A stretch of 64,000 bases of DNA. It comes from Colius striatus (Eukaryota; Chordata; Aves; Coliiformes; Coliidae). The stretch is taken from positions 17,561,895 to 17,625,894 of the forward strand of contig NC_084767.1 in assembly GCF_028858725.1 (NCBI RefSeq), written 5' to 3'. How positions within the stretch are numbered: the first letter of the stretch is position 1; every line of letters starts with the position of its first letter. Positions 11,596 through 23,817 of the stretch are shown piece by piece. The translations under genes were made by a program, and so were the position numbers. The notes below the pieces were generated by a model that saw only the letters and a list, made by a program, of their open reading frames with translations, had not been told where the DNA came from and searched no databases.

Positions 11596-12931
11596 TGTTA
11601 ACCAAAGCCAGGAATGAATCTGTTGCTGGATTGTGCCTGGGATGTATAACATGTCTTTATGTCCTCACAAAGCTATGGCAAAAACCATCCAAGAGCTGAC
11701 GATGGCTATTTTGTAGAAAACTATATATCAGGGATCTGTGCAGCCTTTTAGTCCCTGCCAACACTGAAATTTCTTGGTATCTCTTCTGTTTGTGACAATT
11801 CAACCCAGCATAGGGAGGCAGATTGTGTACAGCATTCAATTTACATTTTTTTTCTGCAGCGAAGTTGCTGGTTTAGTTGCAACAGTGAAGGAAGGTAGAC
11901 ATCTGAGAGTGTGAAGTGCCAAGTGGAGCCCAAAGAGAGGAAGAAAATTCAGAATTCTGTGAAAAAGTTTGAACCCTGTCCCTGAGCTTCAACTGCAGGG
12001 ACTTTCCTCTTAACTGAAGCCTGAGGATACCTTCATATGAGCCTGTTCAGTTAACTTCTTTATCTGTAGGTGCCAGCATGGCCACAGATGCGATAGGGGA
12101 AACTATTGGTTTTGGTGGTGTGGTCAAAAGAAGAGTAACGCATGCCTGCATGAACTGTGTTTTTGGCTAACAAGCTCTGCACAGCCTGAAGAAGCGAACC
12201 TCCCACAGAGGAAGAATCTGTCTGCTTCATGGACCGTTCTGGTTGAATTATTCCTCTGGCAATTAACCCCCTTAGCTGTAGTTTAATAATATAAAACTGG
12301 TGACAGGCTGTTTTAAGATTTAAGCGAGTGGTTTTGATTAATTTGCTCCATTTCAAGGGCAAAAAATGTGTAAACTTGGTCTTTACTGAATACTACACCA
12401 CTTTGCATGTGTTGTTGACCTACCAAAATTGTACACCTCTCTTTGCCTACCTGACATGCTTCTCCACATTTAAATCAATACTTGACCATCTACTTGAAGT
12501 CACACAGGAAAACTGAGGTTGTGTAAGAATTAGATTGGAAGATTTCAACCTCAAAAACATAAGTGTGTGAGCAGAAACTGCAACTATTACTAATCATACA
12601 TTCTTGTCTTCTGTTCACCTTGCCATATTGAGATGTGGTTTACAGAAGAGGTGAAGGTTGTCTCTCTTCTATATACAGACATTTATATTTGCTTGTCTGC
12701 CCATGCACACACTCACCAAGCTCTCCACACAGCACATAAGAAAGAATCTTTTTGGTGGTTTTAATGAAAATGCAGTTTCATAGCTCTAATGCTCAACAGC
12801 TGGGAAAATGCATGCTTTTCTCCTTCATCTCTAGACTTATTTGAAAGATTTTTGTTTTGTGGCTTTACTGGGTGACTCTTCTGATGAACTGATTTTTAAA
12901 AAATCATGTAATTTCTTCAAAGACTATAGTG

Positions 12932-12945
12932 GTTACCATAGAAAT
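12932..12945 (+). promoter_or_regulatory. RFX X-box-like motif
   Basis: GTTACCATAGAAAT matches the RFX-family inverted repeat (GTTRCC-AT-RGNAAC type) apart from the last base. RFX factors control ciliary and other genes. The site lies in an AT-rich, repeat-free block. A single near match can occur by chance. Confidence 0.3.
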
Positions 12946-14384
12946 ACGTTAGCTGCAAAACAAGGAATAATTAGTTTATGTTTGTTCCTTTGTGCCTCCT
13001 AATTTCTTCCATTCAGGATTTTTAAGCATATAATTAAAGGGATTATTCAGCTTTGTGATTTTTTTTCCCCCTCTCTATAAATTCATTTAAAGACAAAACT
13101 CTGATGTCTGCAGAGCATAAATAATAATGATTATATGTGGTAATTAGTCCAACCTGTTCATCCACATAGCAGAAAACAATGTGTTTTCTGTCGCAAGACT
13201 GCAAGGCTGACTAGTGGTCACTCTCAGCTTCGACCGTGGCATTCCCAGTTATCCATCTCATCCCTTATGGCTACTCAACTAATTACTGTTAATGAAACAT
13301 GGTTTGGAAGCAGCCTCTTGAGAGCACTGCAGGACACCTGTGGTGTCATTCGAGTTCTGGGACAAGCTAAATTTGACAAGAAAGGCATGAGCAGGCTCAT
13401 GAAGGTCAGGTGACAATGAGCAAAGACTGGAGTATTGTGACACTGGGCTTTAAGGTAGTTATTTAACACCTCTGCCCCAGGAGGATTTGCCAAGTAGGCA
13501 AAGCTCTGCCTGTCTATGCAGAAGGGCTGAAACTTGTAGGACTTCTCCAGCAACACTTGTGATGGATTGCACTGTTTGCAAAATGGCAGTTTTCCCTGAA
13601 CACAGGAAACAGTGTTGCAGCCTTTCAGTTCAGAGGTTAAATCCCTGTGCAGCAATTCTTTGTTGGGAGAAATGCTCTTTCTTTAAAACTCCAAGAGGAA
13701 TAAGAGTCTTGTCCCAGACCTACACAGTTCTGTTCCCTTTTTCCAATCCAATCAGTCTGGAAATGTTCCAGACTAGATAAGGGAAAAGCATCAGGAGCAA
13801 GGTTTATGTGCAGCCTTTGCTGCCCATCATGCCAGCCTGCAGTCTGGCAGCTGGGATGCTGCTGATGTTGCTGAGAGGCATGGGCCTGTGCTCTTGTCAT
13901 CCCCAACCAATGTCCTAACCTCAGTTCTTCTGTGGAAGAGATGAACACTGCCAGCACCTAACCTGCTAAGTATCTTCCGATGACTTTCCTGGATTGCATC
14001 CTTCAGGAAAAGGAACAATTGGTGTCTCGTGGCTTTTGAGGGCTCAGATCTGAACTAGCTTCTGAGATACTGAGGTGCTTTGCCCCAGGCAGAAGGGCTT
14101 TGGGTAGGTGCTAATAGAGTCATCTGCAAAGGGATGGGATTTTTGAGCATTGCTGTGCTTGACGTTGGGCTTTAATGTCCACACTAGTCTCCCTTTATGC
14201 ATCCTGTTCCTTATTTGACTATAGTTTTCAAGCTTCTCTTTCTGTCGAGCATTTTATGTCCCTCAGGTAACCCAGGAACAAAAGCGCTCAAGTTCGCTTT
14301 AACTCCCTGAAGCACGTTTTCTGCTCTGCTCACTCTGAATGCCCTCCTCTCAAAACACAACTGTTTATTTCAGAGCCGAAAGAT

Positions 14385-14710
14385 ACTTCCGCTTATCCAC
14401 AGAGACCAAGTGCCGAAGCTCGCGCTGTGAAAGACCGAGCCGTGCGGGCCCAGGGGCTCCGCGGGGGGGCGCAGCGCGGGGCGGGGGCTGCGCGGGCACC
14501 GCGGCGCCCCCTGGCGGCCGGCCGTGTCCCGCCTCCCGTAGCGCGGCAGGCGGTGGCAGGCGCGGCAGCAGTCCCGACGGGTCGGGTCGGTGCCCGCGCC
14601 TGGCTCTCGGGGGAACTCTGCGTGAGAGCTCGGAGTTCAGATCTGGCAGGGACACCGCGGGCTCCGCTCCGTGGGCGGCGGGAGCCGAGCCAGCTTCGAG
14701 TGACTAAGGG
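14385..14710. promoter_or_regulatory. CpG island, possible promoter
   Basis: CpG frequency rises sharply over about 320 bp inside AT-rich surroundings, with runs such as CGCGCTG, GCGCAGCGCGGGGCGGGG and GGCGGCCGGCCG. An ETS core (AGCGGAAGT, minus strand, about 14385-14393) lies at its left edge and a CTCF consensus lies in the middle. Both strands contain open frames of 95-160 codons. They are R/A/P/G-rich, overlap one another and are best explained by GC content. Direction is uncertain: on the plus strand a moderate donor (GGG|GTAAAG) follows at 14711, which would suit a non-coding first exon. It could equally be a CTCF-bound, promoter-less island. Confidence 0.65.
14501..14519 (-). promoter_or_regulatory. 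Strong CTCF consensus site
   Basis: The minus strand reads GGCCGCCAGGGGGCGCCGC, an almost exact match to the CTCF core (CCGCCAGGGGGCGCC-type, consensus CCASYAGRKGGCRSY). CTCF is the main vertebrate insulator and loop-anchor protein. The site includes CpGs, so binding would be expected to be methylation-sensitive. This is the strongest factor-binding match found in the window. Confidence 0.6.
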
Positions 14711-17700
14711 GTAAAGTGCAAATCCCTGGTCGTGACCTTCCCTGCAGTGAGCTCTGCTCTTGTTCAAACCTAATATGCACTTTGCCATTGCCTCTGATAG
14801 TCTGAACTTCATTTCCAGTGGATTTAAAAATGCTTTATCTGGATATGTCGTCTGCTTTAGCTTCTTGAAATGCAAAATTAACTTTGTAACTCAAGGATGA
14901 CTTTTGGCAAAAGAGCGTAATATTCAGGAATGGCCACCTGGGACAGGACATTCCACTTCATGCAGTTCTTGCACAATTATGAGCGATTCACCTTAAATAT
15001 TATTCTGAGGAGTAATAAAAAAAAGTAAGAAAATTCTGGTTAATAACAACCTGGACAAAACAATTATCCTGCTAAGACTCTTTATTGAATCATATATGCA
15101 AAACACAGGAGATTTTCATAACAGATGTATTTAATTGGGATGAAAAGCCAGGTTTTAAACCCACAGTGTCTTGTAGTTCAGTTAGAGCTGGACTAGTTCT
15201 GATGTGATTGAATAGAAGAGACGGAACTAGAAGCCTCTGGGATCTCAAACAAGAATTTACTGCTGTGGAAGCCCCTCAAAGCCTCATTATTGTCTAACAG
15301 CAACTATAATAATGAAGGCCTGAAAGATCATTTATATAATAGTTCAATTGGCTTGGTTAGTTTTCGTAACTGTCTGCAGCAGGCTTTTGGAAGCTCTCCC
15401 AGTGTTTATTGAAATAAATGTCAGGGCAAGAATATTGTGTTGTTTGTCACAGATATAAACTCTGGCAAAAGGGGAATAACCTAGCAGTATGCATGGCTCT
15501 AAAGTTTTACCCTTCTAGGGAGAGGGCAGCATCTGGCAGCTCTCTCTGCTCTTTGTTTGCTATTAAGAGTAACACTGCATATACTTGGCTCCTGCTGTCA
15601 TTAGTAGTAGTGGTTAAGTGTCCTGGAGCACAGCAAAAGCTGGAGTCTGTGGAGCTGTGTCAAATCTGGCCACACGGAAGCAAAGCTATCAACAAAGGCT
15701 TCCTTAAAAGCAAGTTTTAGGAGACTTTATTGCATTGTGTCCCATGATGTGGTCAGGTGTAAACAGAGCACTAGCTCTTGGAGCTGGCGAAGCATGAGTG
15801 GGTCACTTAGAGAGTCTCCCTGCTTCACAAAGGATGAATCTTCTTGCCAAGTACTTGTTAGGGCTTTTGAATTCTCCAGTAATGGAGTTTCTACAAATTA
15901 CCCTTTTGCCCCAAAACTACTTAACATTCTAATTGTCTTCTTTAATTTTCCTTCCTCATGTTGAGCCTAAATTTCTTTTCATTCAGTTTCCCATAATTGT
16001 TCCCAGTTATCCATCCTGTCCCATCCTGAACACTTCCCTCCCATCTGTGAAGCTAATACCTGTCAGTTATCCGCAGACTGTTTCTTTTGGTCTAAGATAT
16101 AAGTATGCAATTCCTCTAATCTTCCTTCTACCATCCATTCCCTCAGGCTCTTCATTATTTTGCTAGTCTTGCTCTGAACTGCTTCCTATTTATCACTGCT
16201 CTTTTATGGTGATTTCTAAACTGCCCACACTGCCTTTCTGGCATTATTCTCTCCCCTGCCCGTGTACATGCAACCCATGGAGGGTCGAATTTTGTGTACA
16301 GACCTGGATGACCCCACTCTCTTAGCTAAGGAAGCTTTCACAACTAGAGAATACGCTGTCCCAACATGTAATTATATACTCTGCAAGTGGGAGTATGGCA
16401 CGTTAAATACTACTTGCAGTTAAACATTTACCCAGAATAAACCATTAGTGGCAGGCATGACTGATGGGAGAATAGGATAGTTTTTCCTGGTCACTTCAAA
16501 ATCATTTTCCGAAGATTCCTCTAGCATCTGAGATCTTGCCTTGCATGGCTCTTTTGCAAGCAGGAGCAGGGAGCAGGGACAGTTGCTGAGACACAGCTAT
16601 AAGTCCTGTAACTTGCTTTTAAAATCAGTATTTATTCCCCATTGATACTGTCTGCTGAGTGCAGAAGAGCAGAGTCTGTGCTTTCAGCGTGTCTGTCTCC
16701 TGTGTGCTGGCATTCCTGCTATCATGATATTTCTTGTGAGAACAACTGAATGTGGTGCATCGCTCATGGGGTGTGGTGGATGTGCCCGCGTTGTTGTTTT
16801 AAGGGCTTTTAAGCTTATTTGGAAAATAAGCAGTTAGAGTCTGCAAGTGAAGTTGGTTTTGGGTAAGAACATTTTAAGACTTGACTTTGCCTTTGATATA
16901 ACTTTCAGGTTTTATTCTGTGATGGACAAGGAAGATTGGAGAAATATATGTTTAGGAATCTTTTTATAGTAAACAAATTATGTTAATATGTGGAACAGAA
17001 AACAACTTTTAAAACCACTAAGTGCTAGTAGTGAAGTATAGTGACCACCAAGCGTTTCATTTCTGAAAATAGACCACCAGAGAATCATATTTTAAAATGT
17101 TTTGCCAGCTGAATGTCTTTCTAAAAAGTTAATCTTTACAAGAACAAAAGAAAGGGCTTGAACAATAAGTCTAGATGAAATAATCGTGTAAGTAAATATC
17201 AAGCTAGTTAAGGGAGCAAAACCTGGGTGAACCTCATGCACACAGCGTGTGTCAACAATAAGCCAGACGGTGACTGAAATGAGTGGCCAGACCCTCCTTT
17301 GGGATAAATCATTGTCGTAATGTGAGGATTTGGCTCAGGGGTTATGATTACAATGCCTTGCTGCTGGGTGAAGTGCAGGATGTTCTGCTGGTTGTTTACC
17401 TTTGCCTTGACCAATGCGAAAGAGAATAAGGGTAAGATACGGACAGAAAGTAGGAGCTCTGGAGCCAGCAGTTGCTTTGCTCAAAGAAAGTGCAGTTCTG
17501 CTGCCTCTCTGACAGTTATTGTTACTCATCTTTTTTCTTCTTAATTTATTCTTTTCTCTCAGTACTTGGAAAGGCTGATCTCAGTCATGACCTCTCTATA
17601 TAAGACAAAATCTTAACGTTCTTGTCAACGCTTAGATGTTATATTGATGGAGGAGATCTGAAGCTGGTGGGAGAGGGTGAGGGATGGCCAGATGGTGGGT

Positions 17701-20336
17701 GGAAATGGAAACAGGATGACATAAGATCTGAGAGAGTTGTTAATGCTTTTTATTATTGTTGTTAGACAAAGACTAAGAAAGAAAATGTGAGCCCAAGAGT
17801 GCCATGGAGATCCTTCTGTGGAAAAGTGCTTTGTCACAAGAGCTCCATCCTTCTCACACAAGCCGTGCCAGTTCCTGGGGAACTCTGGGTCCGGAAGTGT
17901 AAAGCAATCAAGGTGGACTTTTCCCTGTTCCCATCATAGATGTCTGTCAGCAAAGTGGAATTGCATCTTCTCTGTGGACCTTCTGGGCAAGGCTGGCCAC
18001 TAACTGTTGTTGAAGGTTTACAAATCCAGAAAATTGTGTCATTATAACATCCATGAATCTGCAGTTGCATTGTGCTTGGTTAAGTGTTCACTTTGATCTT
18101 CCTGGAGAGCTTAACCATAGGTAGCTGTTTAATAAGCAAGGAAAGGACTTTTCAAGTCTTCTGACCCGTTCCCTGAACCACTACAGGAAAAACTACTCCT
18201 GTCTTTCTAGTGAAAAGCTTTTAAATTTGTTTTTAAAGACTTTCCATGATGATCTATGACTTCTGCAATCGGCCTGTTCCAGTGTTTCTCTCTCTCACTT
18301 GAAGGTTTTCTTGAAGTCTAACGTAAGTCTCTTGTGCCAAAATTTGTCCATTTTTCTCATTGTATCACATGTGTATGTGCCTAATAAACTATTCCTTGTC
18401 TGGATGTCTTTTAGGGGCTGTGATTGTGGTGTTCTCTTGCTGGAGAACAGGAACTCACTGAGCTGAGCTCAGTCCTCTCCTGTGGACTATATTTGCAGAT
18501 TGTGTGATCATCCCTCTGACTAATGCACTCTCGCCAAATGCTCCATATCTTTCTTGAAGTTGGAGCCTCAAAGTGGCTTGGTAGTACAGCTGAGACCACA
18601 CTGATACTGAACACAGCTGATGCATTTTGTCAGGTATCCTACAGGAAATACTGCATATTCCTTTTTTCGAGACAACCTGGAATTGTTGACTCCTATTTAC
18701 TATGACTCTTTCTCCAGGTACACCTGCAGGTACGTTATTAATACTTTCTTCTTTCATTCATGATGCTTGTTCATATTGAGCTTCATTCATTTTTATTTCT
18801 ATTGTAAAGATCACATTGAACTTCAGTCTTCTCTGATAAGTTTGCAGTGCCTTCTATGTTCATATCATCTGCAAATCTAAACATGCCCTTTCTGGTTTAT
18901 CATCCCTGATTTTAGGGAAAACATTGAACAGAATTGGATCTGGGACAGTTTCCTGCAGATCTTTGATGAATCAACTTGATAATGAGTTGTTGATGTTCAC
19001 CCTCCGGGTATGGCTGGATACCCAGGTACCTGGAAAGGGTAGCTGCTTTGGCACTCATGCTGAAGAATTACTCAAACTGTATGAAATTAATAGGGCTAAA
19101 AGTGGCCAAGTACCCTCATCTGTTTTGTTGAAAGCTGACCAAATCTGAGGCTCTTTTAAGCCTGAACAATTATGTTTGTTGCTAGTTCAGAAGTTACTGA
19201 ACACCCCTGAGGGTAAAAACATTGCCTTCTTTGAGAACTGGAAAACAACCTGAGAGCCACAGTCTCATGAGATTTCCAGCTCATACAAACTAGCTTCTGT
19301 GTGGGTAGGAAGCATTGTGGTAAAGGGATCTGAAGATGAGAAGTGGCAGAAAACTTTTGAACATCAAGTGTGAACCAGAGCACACCGAAGTCAATGGAAA
19401 GTCTCTGGCTAGTAGCTCACGGCCATGTGGAGGGCTGTGCAGAGCAGAGAAATTAAAAAATACAGTGTTGAAGAAAAAAGATTGTTAAGATAGGGAAGGA
19501 AAGTAGATTTCTGCAGAAACTTTGAGGGCTGTGTAAAGATATCCTTCCAAAGGCTACTTGGAAATGTTTAGAGAAAACCTTTTCTAATTAGGTAAACGTG
19601 ATAATGTAAGACCTGAAAGAGAGAGAGGGGGTGGAAAAGAATAAAAACAAAACAGAAATACAACCAATTTAGAAAAAAATAAACCAAACAAACTGCTACC
19701 TTTCTGAAACTCCTAGGCAGTGTGTGTTCCAGCCTTCCCACATTTTAAGGTTTTTGTTTTGAAAACTTAACTTTCTCCTGTCTGAGTAGTGAGCACATCA
19801 TCGCTGCTGAGGGGAACTGCCCAGCTGTCTGCAGCTCCAGCAGCAGCAGGGACGGTGAAGCCATGGGATCTGTGTGTCTTTGGTACCCAATGCCATTCAG
19901 CTTCTTTTCCGTTCTCCTCTTCACTTGTGTATTTTGCTCCGGTTCAAATAAAGGTGCTGTGGTATTGCTAGTTGGGAGCAGTATTTTCCACAAACAGATA
20001 AATACTCTGCCCCCTGTCTTGTCCTGGTAATTGTTACTAGAAGTGGTGCTGTCGGTGCCTTTGATGGGCCTGCACATGTCTGTGTATTTGAATTTGTCTG
20101 TGAATTTATGCTGTAACATTTATAAGGGTAGGAATTGGAGGAGAGTTAGTTCCTGGCTGCTGTTTGGCTTCTAGAGCCTGTAGAATGACAGCTTGTTACA
20201 ATAATGAGAAATACAAGTAAGCAGCATCGCATCCGCACTTGCAGTCCCGCTTTCTATTGCTGTCATCAAAGGGTTTAGGAAAGTTTGCATTCAGGGTAGG
20301 GTTTTTTTCTTTTTTACAGTGCACATATGCATTTAT
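14711..20336. other. No gene recognised
   Basis: The sequence is AT-rich and repeat-poor. The open frames are under about 130 codons and show no domain. A pair of closely spaced AG|GT junctions lies at 18718 and 18730 (TTTCTCCAG|GTACAC and CACCTGCAG|GTACGT), but neither has a perfect donor. If the island at 14.5 kb is a plus-strand promoter, this would be its first intron or the flank. Confidence 0.45.
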
Positions 20337-20515
20337 CATAGAATCATAAAATCATAGAATGGTAGGGGTTGGAAGGGACTTTTAGAGATCATCTAGTCCA
20401 ACCCCCCTGCAGAAGCAGGTTCACCTAGATTAGGTTGCATAGGAACATGTCCAGGCGGGTCTTGAAGACCTCCAAGGAAGGAGACTCCACAGCCCCTCTG
20501 GGCAGCCTGTCTGGG
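20337..20515 (-). mobile_element. CR1 LINE, 3' fragment
   Basis: The left end is the complement of the CR1 3' terminus (TCATAGAATCATAAAATCAT). It is followed by GGTTGGAAGGGACTTTTAGA, the 'tctagtccaacccccctgc' segment and the 'cttgaagacctccaaggaag' segment. The element is 5'-truncated, as CR1 copies usually are, and similarity stops after GGGCAGCCTGT. The sequence is well preserved, so this is a comparatively young copy. Confidence 0.95.
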
Positions 20516-21432
20516 AAATCCTGTACCGTAGGTAGCAAATTATGGGTAAGGCATGATTTGGATTTGGGCATTCGGTTCAGTGGTCGTGGCCAGGTGAGAA
20601 CCAGGACTGAGACCAGATAAATCGAGATGACACAAAAAAGAAGTGTGACTGGGAACTGGATCATGGCCAGAAAGATTAAAAAGTGACATTGTACCAGCCT
20701 GGTGTATGAAGCTGATGTGGAGTTTAATGAGAAAACTGGAATCGCTGTGACTCTCAAAACGCACTTAGAGCAAACACAACTGGAGGACTGTAGATGCCCA
20801 TCCTTTGCAGATGAGTCTCATTTGCTTCTGCCTTTTTTATTTGGTTTGTGGAAACAGAAGCTTTGTACTGTCTAAAAATAGCAATACTTAAAACCACTTA
20901 CACGCTTTTATTGTATTGCAGGAATAGAATTATTGCATTTAGCCTGGATTTTCAGATAGGAAAGAGTGTTGAAGTCTGGAATGAAAATTCCATGGTGATT
21001 TACTAGCACTGGATTTCATGCAGCACTTTCGAATTCACCAGCTGCACAATAGACTGGATAAAACTGATAGTGACAAAATTAGCAAGAAATGTGTTGCTAT
21101 AGAGAATCCTGAAATGGCATCAATAAGAGCCCAAGGAACACATCAAGGGGTTATGAACAGCCTCAACTGTGGGCAAAAAGAAAATATTTGTACAACACAG
21201 ACCCTGAAAATGAAAATCACAGAAACATTTACTAGGAATGAGAAATTCATCAACTGAAAAGTGACTTTGCAAACTAAGAGTAACTTTCCGCTTTTAACGG
21301 CAAAATTGGGCTCTGAAATATGGAAACTCATTATTTTCCTATGCATTTTACTTTCTTATATCTGCTCGTAGTGGCTGATTTTTTTTTTCTAGAGTATTTT
21401 GTATTCCAAACTGGGGGTTGTATTCCAATTTG

Positions 21433-21475
21433 GGGATTGGACTAGATGGTCTTCCAACCCTTAAGATTCTCGCTG
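21433..21475 (+). mobile_element. Tiny CR1 3'-end fragment
   Basis: The phrase GGATTGGACTAGATGGTCTT, followed by CCAACCCTTAAGATTCT, matches the last 40 or so bases of CR1 elements in sense orientation. No more of the body is recognisable upstream. It is directly followed by a GT microsatellite at the position where CR1 tail repeats end. Confidence 0.75.
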
Positions 21476-21478
21476 TCT

Positions 21479-21500
21479 CTGTGCGTGTGTGTGTGTGTGA
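21479..21500. repeat. (GT)n microsatellite
   Basis: About ten GT units with one interruption (GTGCGTGTGT...) sit just after a CR1 3' fragment. Microsatellites commonly grow from retroelement tails. Confidence 0.9.
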
Positions 21501-23800
21501 TTTTATCATTAATCCTCTTTGTTTTATTTTTTTTCAGTTTGCTTTGTGTTGTCCTTCCAGTCTGGAATAAAAACAAGTGAAGGATTGTCACAAAACCTGT
21601 GAGGTATTTATAGCTCAGGTGAAGTTTGAAGAAAGTGAGCTCGTCTGAATGCCAACTTTCAGTTCTAGTGAACACTCAAAATTTGTGTTTCGCATGAGAT
21701 GAAACACAGCTATGTGTTATATTAAAGGATCCAACCTTGTTACTTGTGTAACCAGCATATGTTAGATTTCATCCTACACTCAGAGGCTATTTTAGGTGTC
21801 CAAGAAGCACTGAGGTTTCAAACTACAGCTTCAAACCTCCAGGAAGGTTTCAGTTAAACAGGTTATAGACTTTCTGTACCAGAGCACTGGATAGCATTTT
21901 AGCATTGTCATTGGACATTGCTATCACTAGATTTTCATTTATGTATTTATTTTTTACCTGATAGTAGATTGCCAGTTTTACAGTGTTTTAGATCACATGT
22001 GCTTTTTTTGATGTTCTCCAGGAATATGATTTTTTTTCCCCTCCTTTCCCAAACCCAAGGCCACGGCCCTTTCTGTACCTGGGTGCCTGGGGGAAGTTTA
22101 CTGGAGAGTGAAATGATAAATTTGGGAAAGCCTTCAGTCTAATATTGGATGTCTATCTCACATTCCGTTTTACAGCCAAGCTTTATTATCAAAATTGTGC
22201 TTTTAAATCCTTTGTTACAAAGACCGAGAAACCATCAGCTATAGTTAGGACTGAACTCTATTGACCGTGACGGAAGGAGGAGAGTCTTGAAGCCATTAGA
22301 TTTCTTTAAAGAAAGTCAGAGTCATAATCTGATTTTAGTGGATTGATTTATTTAACTTCATTAATTTTTGAAGTTTGAATGCAAAAGGTAATATGTACCC
22401 TCCTTGGAATTGCATAAGTATGGGGATGAATATTTAACACAGGATTCCCAGAGAAGATGGGGTTTTGAAATGCACAATGTTGTAGATATTACGAATTAAT
22501 GAAGGTCGTCTTAAATATTTCTGTTTTATATCTTTGCTTCCTTAAAACCTTGCCAGTATAGGGAAAAAGAAAGCTTAATAAAAATAAGCAAATTACTTTT
22601 CAGTTTGCTAGAAGTGGTTAATTTCTGCAGACATTTCAATGGCTCTTCCAGCAGTGCTGGGAAATCAGTGCACCAGAGCTTTTCTAATTCCCTCTAGCTG
22701 ATAATGTAGTCTTTTTCCTCATAAATGAATGTTTAGGTTTTTATAAACTTAGGCATTAGCAGTGTTAAAGCAACATCTTCACTGCACCTTCATTGCAGCC
22801 TTAGCAAAAGCATGGTCCCAGAGCCATGGCTATTGGTTTCAGGATATAGAATAAGTTGAGTCCTGTATCAAAGCATCTTGCATCAGCGGTGGCTACTGCT
22901 GGTGGCTGGCAAGGAGCCTGAGAATAGATCACAGCAGCAGCATGGCAATAAAGGACAGTGAGAGGCAAAAACAAGAGGGCTGGGTGTGTTTGTAATCTGA
23001 TAGATATCTGTTTTCTCCAATTTGGAAAATGTTTGACTCTTCCCAGCTAGAATTAATTGGATAATGATCCTGACTTTGCTGAATATTCGTTTGGGAGCAG
23101 TGAGGAGGTGAGAATGCATGACAGAGAGCAGGACTGCTCAGGGAGGTCTGTCTGTGACTAAAGGCCCCATACAGGACTCAGTCCATTGCACCAATTATAA
23201 TCCCATGTTTGTCAAATTTTAGCTTGCTGCTTTAGTTCTGCTTCAGATCTTGCACATAGCAATTGCCTCACTCAGTACTTCAGAAGTTATTTTTCTTAAA
23301 AAAAAAAACTGTATGCTAAATGCCAAAGGCATATTTGAATCAAAGATAATTATTTCACTTGTACATGCTTGATTGTCCTTCAGTGCAGGTCAAAGCAAGG
23401 TCCCAAAGCCCACAGCTGCTGTACCAGGCAGTGGTAGCGCTGGATGCTCTGTGGTTGTCTGTAACTCCCAGGGAGCAGATTAAAAAATGTGTTACTAAAG
23501 AAGTAACAGAGAGAAATAGAGAGTTCAGTACACTCAAACTATGAATTTTAAAAGTTTCCATTGTTTACTTATCTAATTAAGAATCTATCTCCATATAGGC
23601 ACAGAATGGCAGGTACAAATATATTGAGATGTCTATCTTTGTTCCACTGTACGTTTGCCTGCAGGTCTCTATAGATAGAAACATAAAACGGTGCCTATAT
23701 CCTGCTGGCTTTTGAAACTTACAGAAAATTACCAACAGTTTCTTTTCTCTAGTTTGCTCAAATGCTTGTGGTTAGATATTCTGAAAGTATAGAATTCAAC

Positions 23801-23817
23801 AAAAAAAAAAAAAAAAA
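23801..23817. repeat. Poly-A tract
   Basis: A run of 17 A residues continues into a GAGAAAAAGATAAAAAG purine tract. No source element is recognisable upstream. Confidence 0.9.

Larger units (their letters stand above)
9780..14380. other. AT-rich DNA, possible conserved non-coding blocks
   Basis: No gene or transposon is recognised. Two repeat-free AT-rich blocks, about 10,140-10,480 and 12,880-13,160, are dense in ATTA/TAAT and similar homeodomain-type cores. They look like candidates for conserved non-coding elements, but this needs alignment to other birds. Nothing else in the stretch stands out except a short palindrome and an X-box-like motif, listed separately. Confidence 0.35.

Noticed and set aside
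14339-14875. Open frames of 95-160 codons on both strands in the 14.5-kb island
   Set aside because: They overlap in several frames, have GC-driven composition and show no domain. They are explained by CpG-island composition.
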